A DNA stretch of 64,000 nt from an uncultured Eubacteriales bacterium. Its GTDB lineage: Bacteria; Bacillota; Clostridia; Lachnospirales; Lachnospiraceae. The position numbers were made by a program, and so were the translations under genes. The stretch covers positions 62,001 to 126,000 of the forward strand of contig CASDTX010000016.1 in assembly GCA_949283695.1 (NCBI GenBank), read 5' to 3'. Below are positions 9,389-18,885 of this stretch, piece by piece. Each line of letters opens with the position of its first letter. Position 1 is the stretch's first letter. The notes beneath the pieces were generated by a model. It was not told where the DNA came from. It was given only the letters and a program-made list of their open reading frames with translations, and did not search any database.

Positions 9389-9417
9389 CGCTGACCTGAA
9401 CAGTTGTGCTGACCTGA

Positions 9418-9463
9418 ACGGCTGCTGTATGCGGATGCATAAGGACGGCTGCTGTATGCGGAT
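9418..9463. repeat. Short tandem repeat, two 19-base copies at a 27-base period
   Basis: An identical 19-mer, beginning ACGGCTGCTG and ending ATGCGGAT, occurs at 9418-9436 and 9445-9463. Just upstream a 12-mer GCTGACCTGAAC is also duplicated (9390-9419 region). Both lie between the promoters of the divergent ABC exporter and dus genes. Confidence 0.8.
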
Positions 9464-9502
9464 CTGAGGAGCCGCCTGCCTTAAGGCAGACTCCGCCGGG
9501 GC

Positions 9503-9531
9503 TTGACAAAGCAGGGGTTCCTGTAATAAGG
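9503..9531 (+). promoter_or_regulatory. Candidate promoter for the dus operon
   Basis: TTGACA at 9503-9508 is a perfect -35. Possible -10 hexamers are TAATAA (9524-9529, 15-base spacing) or ATAAGG (9526-9531, 17-base spacing); neither is ideal. Confidence 0.4.
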
Positions 9532-9567
9532 TACAAGGGCATACGAAAGAAGACAGGAGAGTGGAAG

Positions 9568-10545
9568 ATGAGATTATACTTGGCTCCTCTGGAGGGAATC
9601 ACAGGATGGATTTATCGAAATGCGCTGTATCAGTGTTTTGGCGGCTTTGACCGGTACTTTATTCCTTTTATCAGCCCCAATCAGATGGGGCATTTCAGTA
9701 CCAGGGAGAAGAAGGATCTTCTGCCGGAACATAATCAGGGGATGGAGGCAGTGCCGCAGATCCTGACCACCCGGGCGGAGGATTTCCTGCGGACAGCAGA
9801 GAAACTGAGCGATTATGGATATGGTGAGATCAATCTGAATCTGGGCTGTCCGTCGAAGACCGTCGTGTCAAAGGGACGGGGCGCCGGTTTTCTCGCGGAT
9901 CCGGACGGCCTGGACCGGTTTCTGGAGCGCATCTTTGACCGGTGTTCTCTGAAGATCTCGATAAAGACGAGGATCGGAGTGGAGGATCCGGGAGAGTTCC
10001 GCCGTCTGATGGAGATCTATAACAGATATCCGATGACAGAGCTGATCATTCATCCAAGGGTGCAGAAAGACTTCTATAAGAATAAGCCCAATCTGGATAT
10101 CTTCGGGCAGGCACTGGAAGAGAGCATTCACCCGCTCTGTTATAATGGGGATCTTGTTTCCGTATCCGATGTTCAGAGCCTGTCAGAGCGGTTCCCGGAT
10201 GTGGAGCGGCTGATGATGGGAAGAGGCGTGCTGGCGGACCCGGCACTGGCCAGACAGCTCCGGGGAGGAAAGCGGGCAGATAAGACCGAGCTGAAACGAT
10301 TCCATGACCTGCTGTTCCGGGAATACAGCCAGGAGATGTCCGGTGACCGGACTATTCTCTATAAAATGAAAGAATTCTGGACCTATCTGGCCCCAGCCTT
10401 TACGAATAATAAGAAATATGCCAAGAAGATAAAAAAATCAGAAAAATGTGCCGTCTATTCCAAAGTGGTGGAAGAACTCTTCGCCCGGGAAGAGGTGTGC
10501 TGGGAAGCGGTTCCCGGGGAGGCGTACAGTGACAGAGATTCTTGA
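9568..10545 (+). CDS. dus: tRNA-dihydrouridine synthase
   Basis: A flavin enzyme that reduces uridine to dihydrouridine in the tRNA D-loop. The 325 residues open with LAPLEGITGWIYRNA, where other Dus proteins have APMAGVTD, and carry NLNLGCPSKTVVSKGRGAG with the catalytic Cys at residue 94. HPRVQKDFYKNKPN and MGRGVLADPALARQ match the FMN-barrel motifs. The start follows an AGGAGAG ribosome site. The next gene starts inside its 3' end, so the two are translationally linked. Which D-loop positions it modifies cannot be told from sequence. Confidence 0.9.
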   Translation: MRLYLAPLEGITGWIYRNALYQCFGGFDRYFIPFISPNQMGHFSTREKKDLLPEHNQGMEAVPQILTTRAEDFLRTAEKLSDYGYGEINLNLGCPSKTVVSKGRGAGFLADPDGLDRFLERIFDRCSLKISIKTRIGVEDPGEFRRLMEIYNRYPMTELIIHPRVQKDFYKNKPNLDIFGQALEESIHPLCYNGDLVSVSDVQSLSERFPDVERLMMGRGVLADPALARQLRGGKRADKTELKRFHDLLFREYSQEMSGDRTILYKMKEFWTYLAPAFTNNKKYAKKIKKSEKCAVYSKVVEELFAREEVCWEAVPGEAYSDRDS

Positions 10546-11107
10546 TATGATACAGAAGTTTGATGAGAGCGTGCTCCTCCTGATTCAGGAGTTGATCCGG
10601 CAGCCCTGGATGGATGGGTTCTGGAAAGCAGTGACACATCTGGGGGACGGGGCATGGCTGTGGATCCTGCTCTCCCTGCTGCTTCTGATACCGCGGAAGA
10701 CGAGGAAAGCAGGGGCGGCAGCTCTGATCGCGCTGGCTGTCGGGGGATTGATTACGAATGTGGCGCTGAAGAATCTTGTGGCCAGAATCCGGCCTTATGA
10801 TCGGATGGCAGAGCTGATCCTCCTGATTGAAACGCAGCATGATTTCTCATTCCCATCCGGTCATACTTGTGCCTCCTTTGCGGCCGCGTGCGGCATGTAC
10901 CATGTCCTTGGGAAGAAACAAGGGATTCCGCTGCTGATCCTGGCGGTTCTGATCTCCCTGTCCAGACTGTACGTAGGAGTACATTATCCCAGCGATGTGG
11001 CCGTAGGGGCAGCTGTCGGGATACTTGCCGGATGGGCAGGATGGAAAGCAGCGGAGCTGTTCCAGCGAAAGCACTGCAGGAAAACCCCGCAGGACCGGCT
11101 GATGTGA
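10529..11107 (+). CDS. PAP2-family membrane phosphatase
   Basis: A 192-residue membrane protein with the three motifs of PAP2 phosphatases: KNLVARIRP, SFPSGHTCAS and SRLYVGVHYPSD. Such proteins dephosphorylate lipid phosphates such as undecaprenyl pyrophosphate or phosphatidylglycerol phosphate; the substrate here is unknown. I chose the GTG start at 10529 because a GGGGAGG site lies 7 bases upstream, so the gene overlaps the end of dus by 17 bases. An ATG at 10547 is possible but has a poor ribosome site. The stop codon lies inside the terminator hairpin. Confidence 0.87.
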   Translation: MTEILDMIQKFDESVLLLIQELIRQPWMDGFWKAVTHLGDGAWLWILLSLLLLIPRKTRKAGAAALIALAVGGLITNVALKNLVARIRPYDRMAELILLIETQHDFSFPSGHTCASFAAACGMYHVLGKKQGIPLLILAVLISLSRLYVGVHYPSDVAVGAAVGILAGWAGWKAAELFQRKHCRKTPQDRLM

Positions 11108-11127
11108 CGGTCCTGCGGGGTTTTCCT
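11078..11127. terminator. Strong bidirectional terminator overlapping the PAP2 gene stop
   Basis: A perfect 20-bp stem (11078-11097 with 11108-11127) carries AAAA on the left arm and TTTT on the right, so it can end transcription in both directions. It overlaps the stop codon of the PAP2 gene and faces the convergent pyrG gene. Confidence 0.85.
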
Positions 11128-11203
11128 GTCCGAGAAGTAAGAAGGTTTAGAAGGGGGAGGCATCGAACCATCCGATGCCTGGATGAGTCAGACGATCCGG
11201 GAG

Positions 11204-12823
11204 TTACCGGGAATGGTCTGAGGTCTTGTTCGTCAGCGCTGCCTCCACAAATCCTTTGAACAGCGGGTGGGGGCGGTTGGGCCGGGATTTGAGCTCCGGA
11301 TGGGCCTGTGTGGCCACAAACCAGGGGTGATCCGGAATCTCTGCCATCTCTACAATGCGGCTGTCCGGAGAGAGGCCGCAGAGAGACATTCCGTGGCTCT
11401 CCAGATCCTCCCGGTAATCATTGTTCACTTCATAGCGGTGGCGGTGGCGTTCGTGGATCTCCTGGGTTCCGTAGAGCCGGAGGGCCAGGGAGCTTTCTTT
11501 TAAGATACAGGGATAGGAGCCGAGGCGGAGTGTGCCGCCGATATCCTCCACACCGATCTGATCCGGCATGATATGGATGACCGGATGGGTGGTGGAAGGA
11601 TCCAGTTCCATGCTGTTGGCATCGTTATATCCCAGTACGTTGCGGGCGAATTCTACGATGGCCAGCTGCATGCCGAGACAGAGGCCGAGGAATGGGATCC
11701 CGTGGGTGCGGGCATAGCGGATGGCCTCAATCTTGCCCTCCACCCCCCGGTGTCCGAATCCGCCGGGAACCAGGATGCCGCTTACATCTGCAAAGAGCTC
11801 GTCTGCATTTTCCGGAGTGACGGTCTCGGAGTCAATCCATTTGATATTAACCGTGGTATGACTGTAGATTCCGCCATGTTTCAATGCTTCTACCACACTG
11901 ATATAGGCGTCGTGAAGCTGGATATATTTGCCGACCAGCGCCACCGTTACTTCCTGCGTGGGATGACGCAGCTTCTCCACCATATCTGCCCAGTCTTTCA
12001 GATCTGGTTCCGGACAGTCCAGGTGAAGGCATTCACAGACAACCTGAGCCAGATGTTCCCTCTCCATGGCCAGCGGCGCCTCGTAGAGATACTCCACGTC
12101 CAGATTCTGAAGGACGTGACTGGCAGGAAGGTTGCAGAACAGGGAGATCTTATCCTTCATGGCAGTATCCAGCGGATACTCGGATCTGCAGACAATGATG
12201 TCCGGCTGGATTCCCATGCCCTGGAGCTCCTTGACGCTGGCCTGCGTGGGCTTGGTCTTCATCTCCTGGGATGCCCGCAGATAAGGGATGAGGGTGACAT
12301 GGATGAGAATGACATTTTCGCGGCCCTTCTCGTGCTGAAACTGCCGGATCGACTCGAGGAAAGGCTGACTTTCGATATCACCCACTGTACCGCCGACTTC
12401 GATGATGGCGATCTCTGTGTCTTTGGCAGCAGGATTGCGGTAGAAGCGGCTCTTGATCTCGTTGGTAATGTGGGGAATCACCTGTACGGTCCCTCCCCCG
12501 AAGTCGCCGCGGCGTTCCTTCTGGAGCACAGACCAGTAGATTTTGCCGGTGGTGACATTGGAGTTCTTCGTCAGGCTTTCGTCGATGAAACGTTCATAGT
12601 GCCCAAGATCAAGGTCTGTCTCTGCCCCGTCGTCTGTGACGAAGACTTCCCCGTGCTGGACCGGATTCATGGTTCCGGGATCAATGTTAATATAGGGATC
12701 AAACTTCTGCATGGTGACGGTGTAACCTCTGGCCTTTAACAGACGCCCCAGGGAAGCGGCTGTGATTCCTTTCCCGAGGCCGGATACAACGCCGCCTGTA
12801 ACAAATACATATTTTACTGCCAT
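11204..12823 (-). CDS. pyrG: CTP synthase PyrG
   Basis: PyrG aminates UTP to CTP with ATP and glutamine. The 539 residues contain the synthetase domain ([17 protein letters not shown] at the start, [14 protein letters not shown] near 150) and the C-terminal glutamine amidotransferase with PGGFGHRG and the nucleophile in [11 protein letters not shown]. The ATG at 12823 follows AGGAGGAACAGCT. The gene is preceded by its own promoter and a long leader hairpin with a T run, which suggests attenuation. Confidence 0.97.
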   Translation of the reverse strand: MAVKYVFVTGGVVSGLGKGITAASLGRLLKARGYTVTMQKFDPYINIDPGTMNPVQHGEVFVTDDGAETDLDLGHYERFIDESLTKNSNVTTGKIYWSVLQKERRGDFGGGTVQVIPHITNEIKSRFYRNPAAKDTEIAIIEVGGTVGDIESQPFLESIRQFQHEKGRENVILIHVTLIPYLRASQEMKTKPTQASVKELQGMGIQPDIIVCRSEYPLDTAMKDKISLFCNLPASHVLQNLDVEYLYEAPLAMEREHLAQVVCECLHLDCPEPDLKDWADMVEKLRHPTQEVTVALVGKYIQLHDAYISVVEALKHGGIYSHTTVNIKWIDSETVTPENADELFADVSGILVPGGFGHRGVEGKIEAIRYARTHGIPFLGLCLGMQLAIVEFARNVLGYNDANSMELDPSTTHPVIHIMPDQIGVEDIGGTLRLGSYPCILKESSLALRLYGTQEIHERHRHRYEVNNDYREDLESHGMSLCGLSPDSRIVEMAEIPDHPWFVATQAHPELKSRPNRPHPLFKGFVEAALTNKTSDHSR

Positions 12824-12849
12824 AGCTGTTCCTCCTGTGATATGTCCTT

Positions 12850-12924
12850 AAAAAAGAGTACAGTCTGACTATAGGTAGGAAACTGCGCCTTTGCAGTTCG
12901 CTATCCCTGATATAGTCAGACTGT
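12850..12924 (-). promoter_or_regulatory. pyrG leader hairpin with U-tract, likely transcription attenuator
   Basis: On the minus strand a 14-bp perfect stem (12911-12924 with 12860-12873) encloses a smaller hairpin and is followed by six T residues (12850-12855). It lies between a promoter and the pyrG ribosome site, only 26 bases before the start codon. A terminator placed in a pyrG leader is the layout used for CTP-sensing attenuation in other Bacillota. It could instead simply end the upstream DUF1846 transcript. Confidence 0.6.
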
Positions 12925-12938
12925 AAAAATACTTTACT

Positions 12939-12967
12939 AGTATACACCCTTACCGAAAGAAATACAA
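12939..12967 (-). promoter_or_regulatory. Candidate sigma-A promoter for pyrG
   Basis: On the minus strand TTGTAT (12962-12967) and TATACT (12939-12944) are 17 bases apart. The first transcribed bases would be A/G-rich (AGTAAAG), without the GGG run used in the classic pyrG mechanism. Confidence 0.6.
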
Positions 12968-12979
12968 TAGATTTTCGTG

Positions 12980-14461
12980 CTACGAAAGGAGGGAGTGGTC
13001 GTGCTCATATACGGCTTCGCAGGTGAGCTGAACTCCGAGTTTCATGAAGATTTTAATATCTACGTCTGAAAGCATGACGGAGGTATGAGCCTGACATCCG
13101 TCCAGCTTCGGGAGCTGGGAGAGTGCCAGACGGGCCTGCGGATTCCCCGCCGCACTGGCAGAGAGTGCAATGAGAACCTCGTCTGTATGAAGCCGAGGAT
13201 TCTTACTCTTTAAGTAATCCACTTTGAGCTTCTGGATCGGCTCAATGGACTCCGGCGAGATAATGTGTACTTCGTGGCCGATCCCTGCCAGTTCTTTCAA
13301 TACATTCAGGAGCAGAGCCGCAGAGGCGCCCAGCAGCTTGGTTGTTTTCCCGGTGATGATCCTTCCGTCTTCGAGCTCCAGCGCTGCAGCCGGCCCCTGA
13401 GTCTCCTGGGCGCGTTCGAGGGCTTTAACGGCGACTTTGCGGTCGTTCACGGTGATGCCGGCCATGTTCATCAGCAGTTCGATCTTCTGCGCTTCCTTAT
13501 CGGAAGTGTCGCCTTTGACAAGGGAGTTGAGGGCGGCGTAATAGCGGCGGATGATCTCCTGCTTGGAGGCGTCGCGGCAGACCTGATCGTCACAGATACA
13601 GTTCCCGGCCATGTTGACCCCCATATCGGTCGGGGATTTATAAGGGCTTTCTCCGTAGATTTTCTCAAAGATGGTATTGAGCACGGGGAAGATCTCTACA
13701 TCCCGGTTATAGTTGACGGTTGTTTCTCCGTAGGCTTCCAGATGGTAGGGATCGATCATATTAATGTCATTTAAATCAGCGGTCGCCGCCTCGTAGGCCA
13801 GATTGACCGGATGCTTCAGCGGCAGGTTCCAGATGGGGAATGTCTCGAATTTGGCATATCCGGCGCGGATGCCGCGCTTGTGTTCGTGGTAGAGCTGGGA
13901 CAGGCAGGTGGCCATCTTGCCGCTTCCGGGTCCCGGCGCTGTGACGATCACCAGCGGGCGCGTGGTCTGAATATAGTCATTCTTTCCATATCCGTCGTCG
14001 CTGATAATCAGCGGCACATTCGATGGATATCCCGGGATGATATAATGGAGGTAAACCGGGATGTTCATGGTCTCCAGTCTGTGCTTGAACAGGAGCGCGC
14101 TTTCCTGGCCTGAGAACTGGGTGATTGTGACGCTTCCGACGTACAGCCCCTGTTCCCGGTAGGTGTCAATCAGACGGAGCACATCGGAGTCATAAGTGAT
14201 TCCCAGATCCCCCCGGACCTTGTTTTTCTCAATATCTTTTGCACTGATGACAATAACGATCTCTGCCTGATCACTCAACTCCTTTAACATCCGGAGCTTG
14301 CTGTCCGGAGCAAATCCGGGAAGCACGCGTGACGCATGGTAATCGTCAAACAGCTTCCCGCCGAATTCAAGGTAGAGCTTGTTGTCGAACATATTGATCC
14401 GGCTGCGAATGTGCTCAGACTGCATTTTCAGGTATTTTTCATTGTCAAAACCGATTCTCAT
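12980..14461 (-). CDS. DUF1846 family protein
   Basis: A 493-residue soluble protein that I place in the DUF1846 family from its start (MRIGFDNEKYLKMQSEHI) and its near-constant length. A loop APGPGSGKMATCLSQ near residue 153 resembles a nucleotide-binding P-loop. Members are widespread in Clostridia and lactobacilli, and their function is not established. It has its own promoter and sits upstream of pyrG in the same orientation, but a pyrG promoter separates them, so co-regulation is uncertain. Confidence 0.85.
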   Translation of the reverse strand: MRIGFDNEKYLKMQSEHIRSRINMFDNKLYLEFGGKLFDDYHASRVLPGFAPDSKLRMLKELSDQAEIVIVISAKDIEKNKVRGDLGITYDSDVLRLIDTYREQGLYVGSVTITQFSGQESALLFKHRLETMNIPVYLHYIIPGYPSNVPLIISDDGYGKNDYIQTTRPLVIVTAPGPGSGKMATCLSQLYHEHKRGIRAGYAKFETFPIWNLPLKHPVNLAYEAATADLNDINMIDPYHLEAYGETTVNYNRDVEIFPVLNTIFEKIYGESPYKSPTDMGVNMAGNCICDDQVCRDASKQEIIRRYYAALNSLVKGDTSDKEAQKIELLMNMAGITVNDRKVAVKALERAQETQGPAAALELEDGRIITGKTTKLLGASAALLLNVLKELAGIGHEVHIISPESIEPIQKLKVDYLKSKNPRLHTDEVLIALSASAAGNPQARLALSQLPKLDGCQAHTSVMLSDVDIKIFMKLGVQLTCEAVYEHDHSLLS

Positions 14462-14510
14462 TTTTCATTCCCCACTTATTCTAGTTAATTTTTGGACATA
14501 TTTCGTACCC

Positions 14511-14540
14511 AGTATACTATAAAAAGTCATGGTTTTACAA
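14511..14540 (-). promoter_or_regulatory. Candidate promoter for the DUF1846 gene
   Basis: On the minus strand TTGTAA (14535-14540) and TATACT (14511-14516) are separated by 18 bases, about 50 bases before the start codon. Confidence 0.45.
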
Positions 14541-14559
14541 TATTTTCATAATCTTTTTA

Positions 14560-14588
14560 TTGATTTATGCAAAACCTGTACTTATAAT
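14560..14588 (+). promoter_or_regulatory. Sigma-A promoter for ftsH
   Basis: TTGATT at 14560-14565 and a perfect TATAAT at 14583-14588 are 17 bases apart. The ribosome site AGGAGG and the start codon follow 50 bases later. Confidence 0.65.
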
Positions 14589-14637
14589 GGTAATAGCATT
14601 GTGCATACTGATGCCGGCTAAGCTTAGGAGGAAAAGA

Positions 14638-16812
14638 ATGGATAATAAAGATAATAAGAATAATCCGAACAATAACCGGCAGGGCTGGGGTGTCATTCTC
14701 ATCACAACCCTGCTGGTCACTTTTGTTGTTATGGGATTATTTTCTCTGATGCGGGGGTCAGGACCGGAAGAGATCTCTTATGATAAATTTCTAAGTCTGG
14801 TTGAGGACGGGGATGTCCAGGAAGTGAGCCTGAACAGCAACCGGATCTATATCACCCTGACAGAGGAAGCGCGCAGAGAGCTGCTGACGGATCAGTCGGG
14901 AGGCAGCGGCCAGATGGGCGGAATGTACAGCATTATGGACCAGCTTGAAAGCCGGGCCCGCGGGGAGAGCGCAGGCGAGGCAGAGAGAAGTCCGGATTAT
15001 TATACGGCCTATGTGAATGATTATACATTGGTTCAGACGCTCCATGACGCAGGCGTAGAGTTCAAGGGCGAAGTTCCCGATACTGTAGGACAGCTCTTCT
15101 TTGAGCTGTTTGTTACTCTGATTCTTCCCATCGGACTGATGGTGCTGCTTCTTTCTTATCTGATGAAGAAGATGAGCAAGGGCGGCGGTATGATGGGCAT
15201 TGGGAAAAGCAATGCCAAGATGTACATGGAGAAGGAGACCGGCGTCACATTTCAGGATGTGGCCGGCGAAGATGAGGCCAAGGAGTCCCTGCAGGAGGTC
15301 GTGGATTTCCTGCACAACCCGGGGAAATACAGCGGGATCGGGGCGAAACTCCCCAAAGGTGCTCTTCTGGTCGGACCGCCGGGAACCGGAAAGACGCTTC
15401 TCGCCAAGGCAGTGGCCGGGGAGGCGAAAGTACCGTTCTTCTCTCTGTCTGGTTCTGCGTTTGTAGAAATGTATGTCGGTGTGGGTGCTTCCCGTGTGCG
15501 TGACCTGTTCAAACAGGCGCAGCAGCAGGCGCCGTGTATTGTATTTATCGATGAGATTGACGCCATCGGCAAGACGCGTGATACCGCTCTCGGCGGCAAT
15601 GACGAACGGGAGCAGACCTTAAATCAGCTGCTTGCTGAGATGGATGGATTTGACACGAACAAGGGTCTTCTGATCCTGGCGGCTACCAACCGTCCGGAAA
15701 TCCTGGATCCGGCGCTTCTGCGTCCGGGCCGCTTTGACCGGAGAATTATTGTGGATAAGCCGGATCTGAAAGGCCGTGTGGATATCCTGAAGGTGCATGC
15801 CAAAGACGTGCGCATGGATGAGAGCGTGGATCTGGAAGCCATCGCCCTTGCCACGTCCGGAGCGGTAGGTTCGGATCTGGCCAATATGATCAATGAGGCT
15901 GCGATCAATGCAGTGAAGCACGGACGGCAGGTTGTGAGTCAGCAGGATCTCTTCGAGGCTGTAGAAGTGGTGCTGGTCGGCAAAGAGAAGAAAGACCGGA
16001 TCATGAGCAAAGAAGAGCGCCGGATTGTATCCTATCACGAGGTGGGACACGCGCTTGTGACTGCCCTTCAGAAGAATACGGAGCCGGTGCAGAAGATCAC
16101 CATTGTTCCGCGGACGATGGGGGCGCTTGGATATGTGATGCAGACGCCGGAGGAAGAGAAGTACTTAAATACGAAGAAAGAACTGGAAGCAATGATTGTT
16201 GTGGCTCTGGGAGGACGTGCGGCAGAGGAGCTTGTCTTTGAAACCGTGACGACGGGAGCTGCCAATGATATTGAGCAGGCCACGAAGATTGCCAGGGCCA
16301 TGATTACCCAGTACGGAATGTCCGATCGATTCGGACTGATGGGGCTGGAATCGATCCAGAACCGTTACCTGGACGGGCGGGCAGTCTTAAACTGCGGCGA
16401 CGCTACAGCAGGTGAGATCGACGAGGAAGTCATGAAGATGCTGAAGGCCGCGTACGCGCAGGCAAAGAGCCTGCTGGCCGAGAACCGGGATGCGCTGGAT
16501 AAGATCGCGGACTTCCTGATTGAGAAAGAGACGATCACCGGCAAAGAGTTCATGAAGATCTTCCGTGAGGTGAAGGGAATCCCGGAGCCGGAAGAAGGCG
16601 GGGAGGAAGCTGCAGAAGAACAGGGCCGCATTGTGATGAGGCCAGTGGAGACGAAACTGCCGCAGAAAGAGGAGAATCCATCGCAGAAAGAGGAGAATCC
16701 ATCGCAGAAAGAGGAGAATCCATCGCAGAAAGAGGAGAATCCATCGCAGAAAGCGGAAACCTTATCTGAAGAAGCGGAACATCCGATCTCCGAAGATGAC
16801 GGGATCAATTGA
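14638..16812 (+). CDS. ftsH: ATP-dependent zinc metalloprotease FtsH
   Basis: A membrane-anchored AAA protease that degrades damaged or regulatory proteins. From the ATG at 14638 (AGGAGG 7 bases upstream) it has 724 residues: a membrane helix at about 18-40, an extracytoplasmic domain, a second helix near 150-175, the AAA module with Walker A GPPGTGKT at about 246-253, and the zinc site HEVGH at 467-471. The C-terminus is unusual: after the protease domain comes an acidic tail with four tandem QKEENPS units. A longer reading from 14560 would start inside the promoter and is rejected. Confidence 0.96.
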   Translation: MDNKDNKNNPNNNRQGWGVILITTLLVTFVVMGLFSLMRGSGPEEISYDKFLSLVEDGDVQEVSLNSNRIYITLTEEARRELLTDQSGGSGQMGGMYSIMDQLESRARGESAGEAERSPDYYTAYVNDYTLVQTLHDAGVEFKGEVPDTVGQLFFELFVTLILPIGLMVLLLSYLMKKMSKGGGMMGIGKSNAKMYMEKETGVTFQDVAGEDEAKESLQEVVDFLHNPGKYSGIGAKLPKGALLVGPPGTGKTLLAKAVAGEAKVPFFSLSGSAFVEMYVGVGASRVRDLFKQAQQQAPCIVFIDEIDAIGKTRDTALGGNDEREQTLNQLLAEMDGFDTNKGLLILAATNRPEILDPALLRPGRFDRRIIVDKPDLKGRVDILKVHAKDVRMDESVDLEAIALATSGAVGSDLANMINEAAINAVKHGRQVVSQQDLFEAVEVVLVGKEKKDRIMSKEERRIVSYHEVGHALVTALQKNTEPVQKITIVPRTMGALGYVMQTPEEEKYLNTKKELEAMIVVALGGRAAEELVFETVTTGAANDIEQATKIARAMITQYGMSDRFGLMGLESIQNRYLDGRAVLNCGDATAGEIDEEVMKMLKAAYAQAKSLLAENRDALDKIADFLIEKETITGKEFMKIFREVKGIPEPEEGGEEAAEEQGRIVMRPVETKLPQKEENPSQKEENPSQKEENPSQKEENPSQKAETLSEEAEHPISEDDGIN
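16663..16746 (+). repeat. Four tandem 21-base repeats in the ftsH 3' end
   Basis: Four identical copies of a 21-mer (CAGAAAGAGG followed by AGAATCCATCG) run head to tail and encode QKEENPS four times. A fifth partial copy starts at 16747. Perfect identity suggests recent expansion by slippage. Confidence 0.95.
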
Positions 16813-16827
16813 TAAGAAATGACAGAA

Positions 16828-16900
16828 GCAGGGCAGAGCAGAGGAATCTGGAGAGAGCATTCGGAAATCTCCGGACAGACGATGCTTTGCCCTGCTTGAT
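16828..16900 (+). terminator. Terminator-like hairpin after ftsH
   Basis: A 13-bp stem (16828-16840 with 16883-16895, one G-U pair) encloses a 42-base loop that contains a smaller GGAGA/TCTCC hairpin. The T tract is weak (TTGATTT). Confidence 0.45.
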
Positions 16901-16934
16901 TTATGAAATGGCGCTCTTTGTATCAAAATGAAAA

Positions 16935-16963
16935 TTGATTTTCAGCCCCGATCTATGTATAAT
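16935..16963 (+). promoter_or_regulatory. Near-consensus promoter touching the uvrC start codon
   Basis: TTGATT at 16935-16940 and TATAAT at 16958-16963 are 17 bases apart. The uvrC ATG begins 7 bases after the -10, where transcription should begin, so the mRNA would have essentially no leader. Confidence 0.6.
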
Positions 16964-16970
16964 ATGGTCC

Positions 16971-18821
16971 ATGGAAAACAATAATTTTGATATACAGGAA
17001 GAACTAAAGAAACTCCCCGGGCGTCCCGGGGTCTATATTATGCACGATGAGAAAGATCATATCATCTATGTAGGCAAGGCCATCAGCCTGAAGAATCGTG
17101 TCAGACAGTATTTCCAGAGCAGCAGGAACAAAGGGGTTAAGATCGAACAGATGGTAACCCATATCCGTCGGTTTGAGTATATTGTGACGGATTCAGAGCT
17201 GGAAGCCCTTGTTCTGGAATGCAATCTGATCAAGGAGCACAGGCCGAAATATAATACCATGCTGATGGATGACAAGACGTATCCGTTCATCAAGGTGACA
17301 ACGGGCGAACCGTTCCCCCGGGTGATGCTTTCCAGGAAGATGGTGAAGGACAAATCCCGCTACTTCGGACCGTATACGAGTGCGCAGGCGGTGCGTGATA
17401 CCATTGATCTGATTCATAAGCTGTATCATGTAAGAAGCTGCAGCCGCAGTCTGCCGCGGGATATCGGGAATGAGCGGCCCTGCCTGAATTATCACATCAA
17501 ACAGTGCGACGCCCCCTGCCAGGGATATATTTCCCAGGAAGAATACCGCAAAAGGATTGATGAGGTGATCCGCTTTCTGAACGGCAGTTATGACACCATC
17601 TTAAAAGAGCTGGAGGATAAGATGAATGCTGCCTCAGAAGCACTGGAATTCGAGCGTGCGATTGAGTGCCGGGAGTTGATCAACAGTGTGAAAAAGGTGG
17701 CCCAGAAGCAGAAGATCACGGATGCAAGCGGAGAGGACCGGGATATTCTTGCCGTGGCCTCTGAGGCAGAGGACGCGGTGGTCCAGGTATTCTTCATCCG
17801 CGGCGGAAGGCTGATCGGCCGGGATCATTTTTATCTGCGGATCACAGAGAATGACAGCCGGGCAGAGATTCTGGACAGTTTCATCAAACAGTACTACGCG
17901 GGCACACCGTATATCCCCGGGGAATTGATGCTGCAGGAAGAGGTGGAAGACCAGAAACTGCTGGAGACGTGGCTTACGGCGAAGCGGGGACAGAAGGTTG
18001 CCATACGCGTGCCGAAGAAAGGAACCAAGGAGAAGCTGGTAGAACTGGCGGCTGAGAACGCGGGACTGGTGCTCAGCAAGGATCGGGAGCGGCTGAAACG
18101 GGAGGAAGGACGGACGATCGGCGCAGTGAAAGAGATCGCCGCCCTGCTTGAAGTCGGTGAGATTATCCGCATGGAGGCCTATGATATCTCGAATACGAAC
18201 GGATTTGAATCTGTGGGATCCATGGTCGTCTATGAGCGCGGGAGACCCAAGCGCAATGATTACAGAAAGTTCAAGATTAAAGGAATTCAGGGAGCAGATG
18301 ATTATGGCAGTATGCGGGAAGTGCTTACGAGAAGATTCACGCATGGGCTGAAAGAGCGGGAAGAGAACTCGCAGCTGGGGAAATTCACCGTGTTTCCGGA
18401 TCTGATTCTGATGGACGGCGGCAAGGGCCAGGTCAATGTTGCGCTTCAGGTGCTGGAAGAGCTTCGTCTGGATATCCCTGTCTGCGGAATGGTGAAGGAT
18501 GACCACCACAGAACACGAGGGCTTTATTACCAGAATGAAGAGATCCCCATTGACCGTTCTTCAGAGGCGTTTCGTCTGATCACCAGGATCCAGGATGAAG
18601 CCCACCGCTTTGCAATCGAGTATCACAGACAGCTGAGAGGGAAGGGACAGGTTCATTCGATTCTGGATGATATTGAGGGGATCGGTCCGGCCAGAAGAAA
18701 GGCACTGATGCGGAAGTATGCCAGTCTGGACGCGATCCGGGAGGCAAGCGTGGAAGAACTTGCCGAAATTCCCGCAATGAATGAAAAGGCAGCACAATCA
18801 GTGTACAAATTTTTTCATTAA
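16971..18821 (+). CDS. uvrC: Excinuclease ABC subunit C
   Basis: UvrC makes both incisions around DNA lesions in nucleotide excision repair. The 616 residues contain the GIY-YIG nuclease domain ([19 protein letters not shown] at about 18-36), a UVR motif near 220, the RNase-H-like domain with [10 protein letters not shown] and [10 protein letters not shown], and a C-terminal helix-hairpin-helix pair ([13 protein letters not shown]). The ATG at 16971 gives the usual N-terminus [13 protein letters not shown], yet there is no ribosome site before it and the promoter abuts it. Confidence 0.96.
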   Translation: MENNNFDIQEELKKLPGRPGVYIMHDEKDHIIYVGKAISLKNRVRQYFQSSRNKGVKIEQMVTHIRRFEYIVTDSELEALVLECNLIKEHRPKYNTMLMDDKTYPFIKVTTGEPFPRVMLSRKMVKDKSRYFGPYTSAQAVRDTIDLIHKLYHVRSCSRSLPRDIGNERPCLNYHIKQCDAPCQGYISQEEYRKRIDEVIRFLNGSYDTILKELEDKMNAASEALEFERAIECRELINSVKKVAQKQKITDASGEDRDILAVASEAEDAVVQVFFIRGGRLIGRDHFYLRITENDSRAEILDSFIKQYYAGTPYIPGELMLQEEVEDQKLLETWLTAKRGQKVAIRVPKKGTKEKLVELAAENAGLVLSKDRERLKREEGRTIGAVKEIAALLEVGEIIRMEAYDISNTNGFESVGSMVVYERGRPKRNDYRKFKIKGIQGADDYGSMREVLTRRFTHGLKEREENSQLGKFTVFPDLILMDGGKGQVNVALQVLEELRLDIPVCGMVKDDHHRTRGLYYQNEEIPIDRSSEAFRLITRIQDEAHRFAIEYHRQLRGKGQVHSILDDIEGIGPARRKALMRKYASLDAIREASVEELAEIPAMNEKAAQSVYKFFH

Positions 18822-18885
18822 TGTGGTATGATAATGAAGGCGGCAGAGACAAAAAAGTCAACAAACAGCCGGAAGGAGAAAATCT

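Noticed and set aside
9305-9467. Short open frame between the ABC exporter and dus genes
   Set aside because: It overlaps the exporter promoter and the tandem repeats, has Cys-rich repetitive translation from the repeat DNA and no ribosome site.
11573-12739. 388-codon open frame on the plus strand opposite pyrG
   Set aside because: It lies entirely antisense to pyrG, has no ribosome site, and its predicted protein has no recognisable domain. Long antisense frames are common in genes with this codon use.
16663-16746. A CRISPR array
   Set aside because: The repeats are contiguous without spacers and are in frame within ftsH, encoding a peptide repeat.
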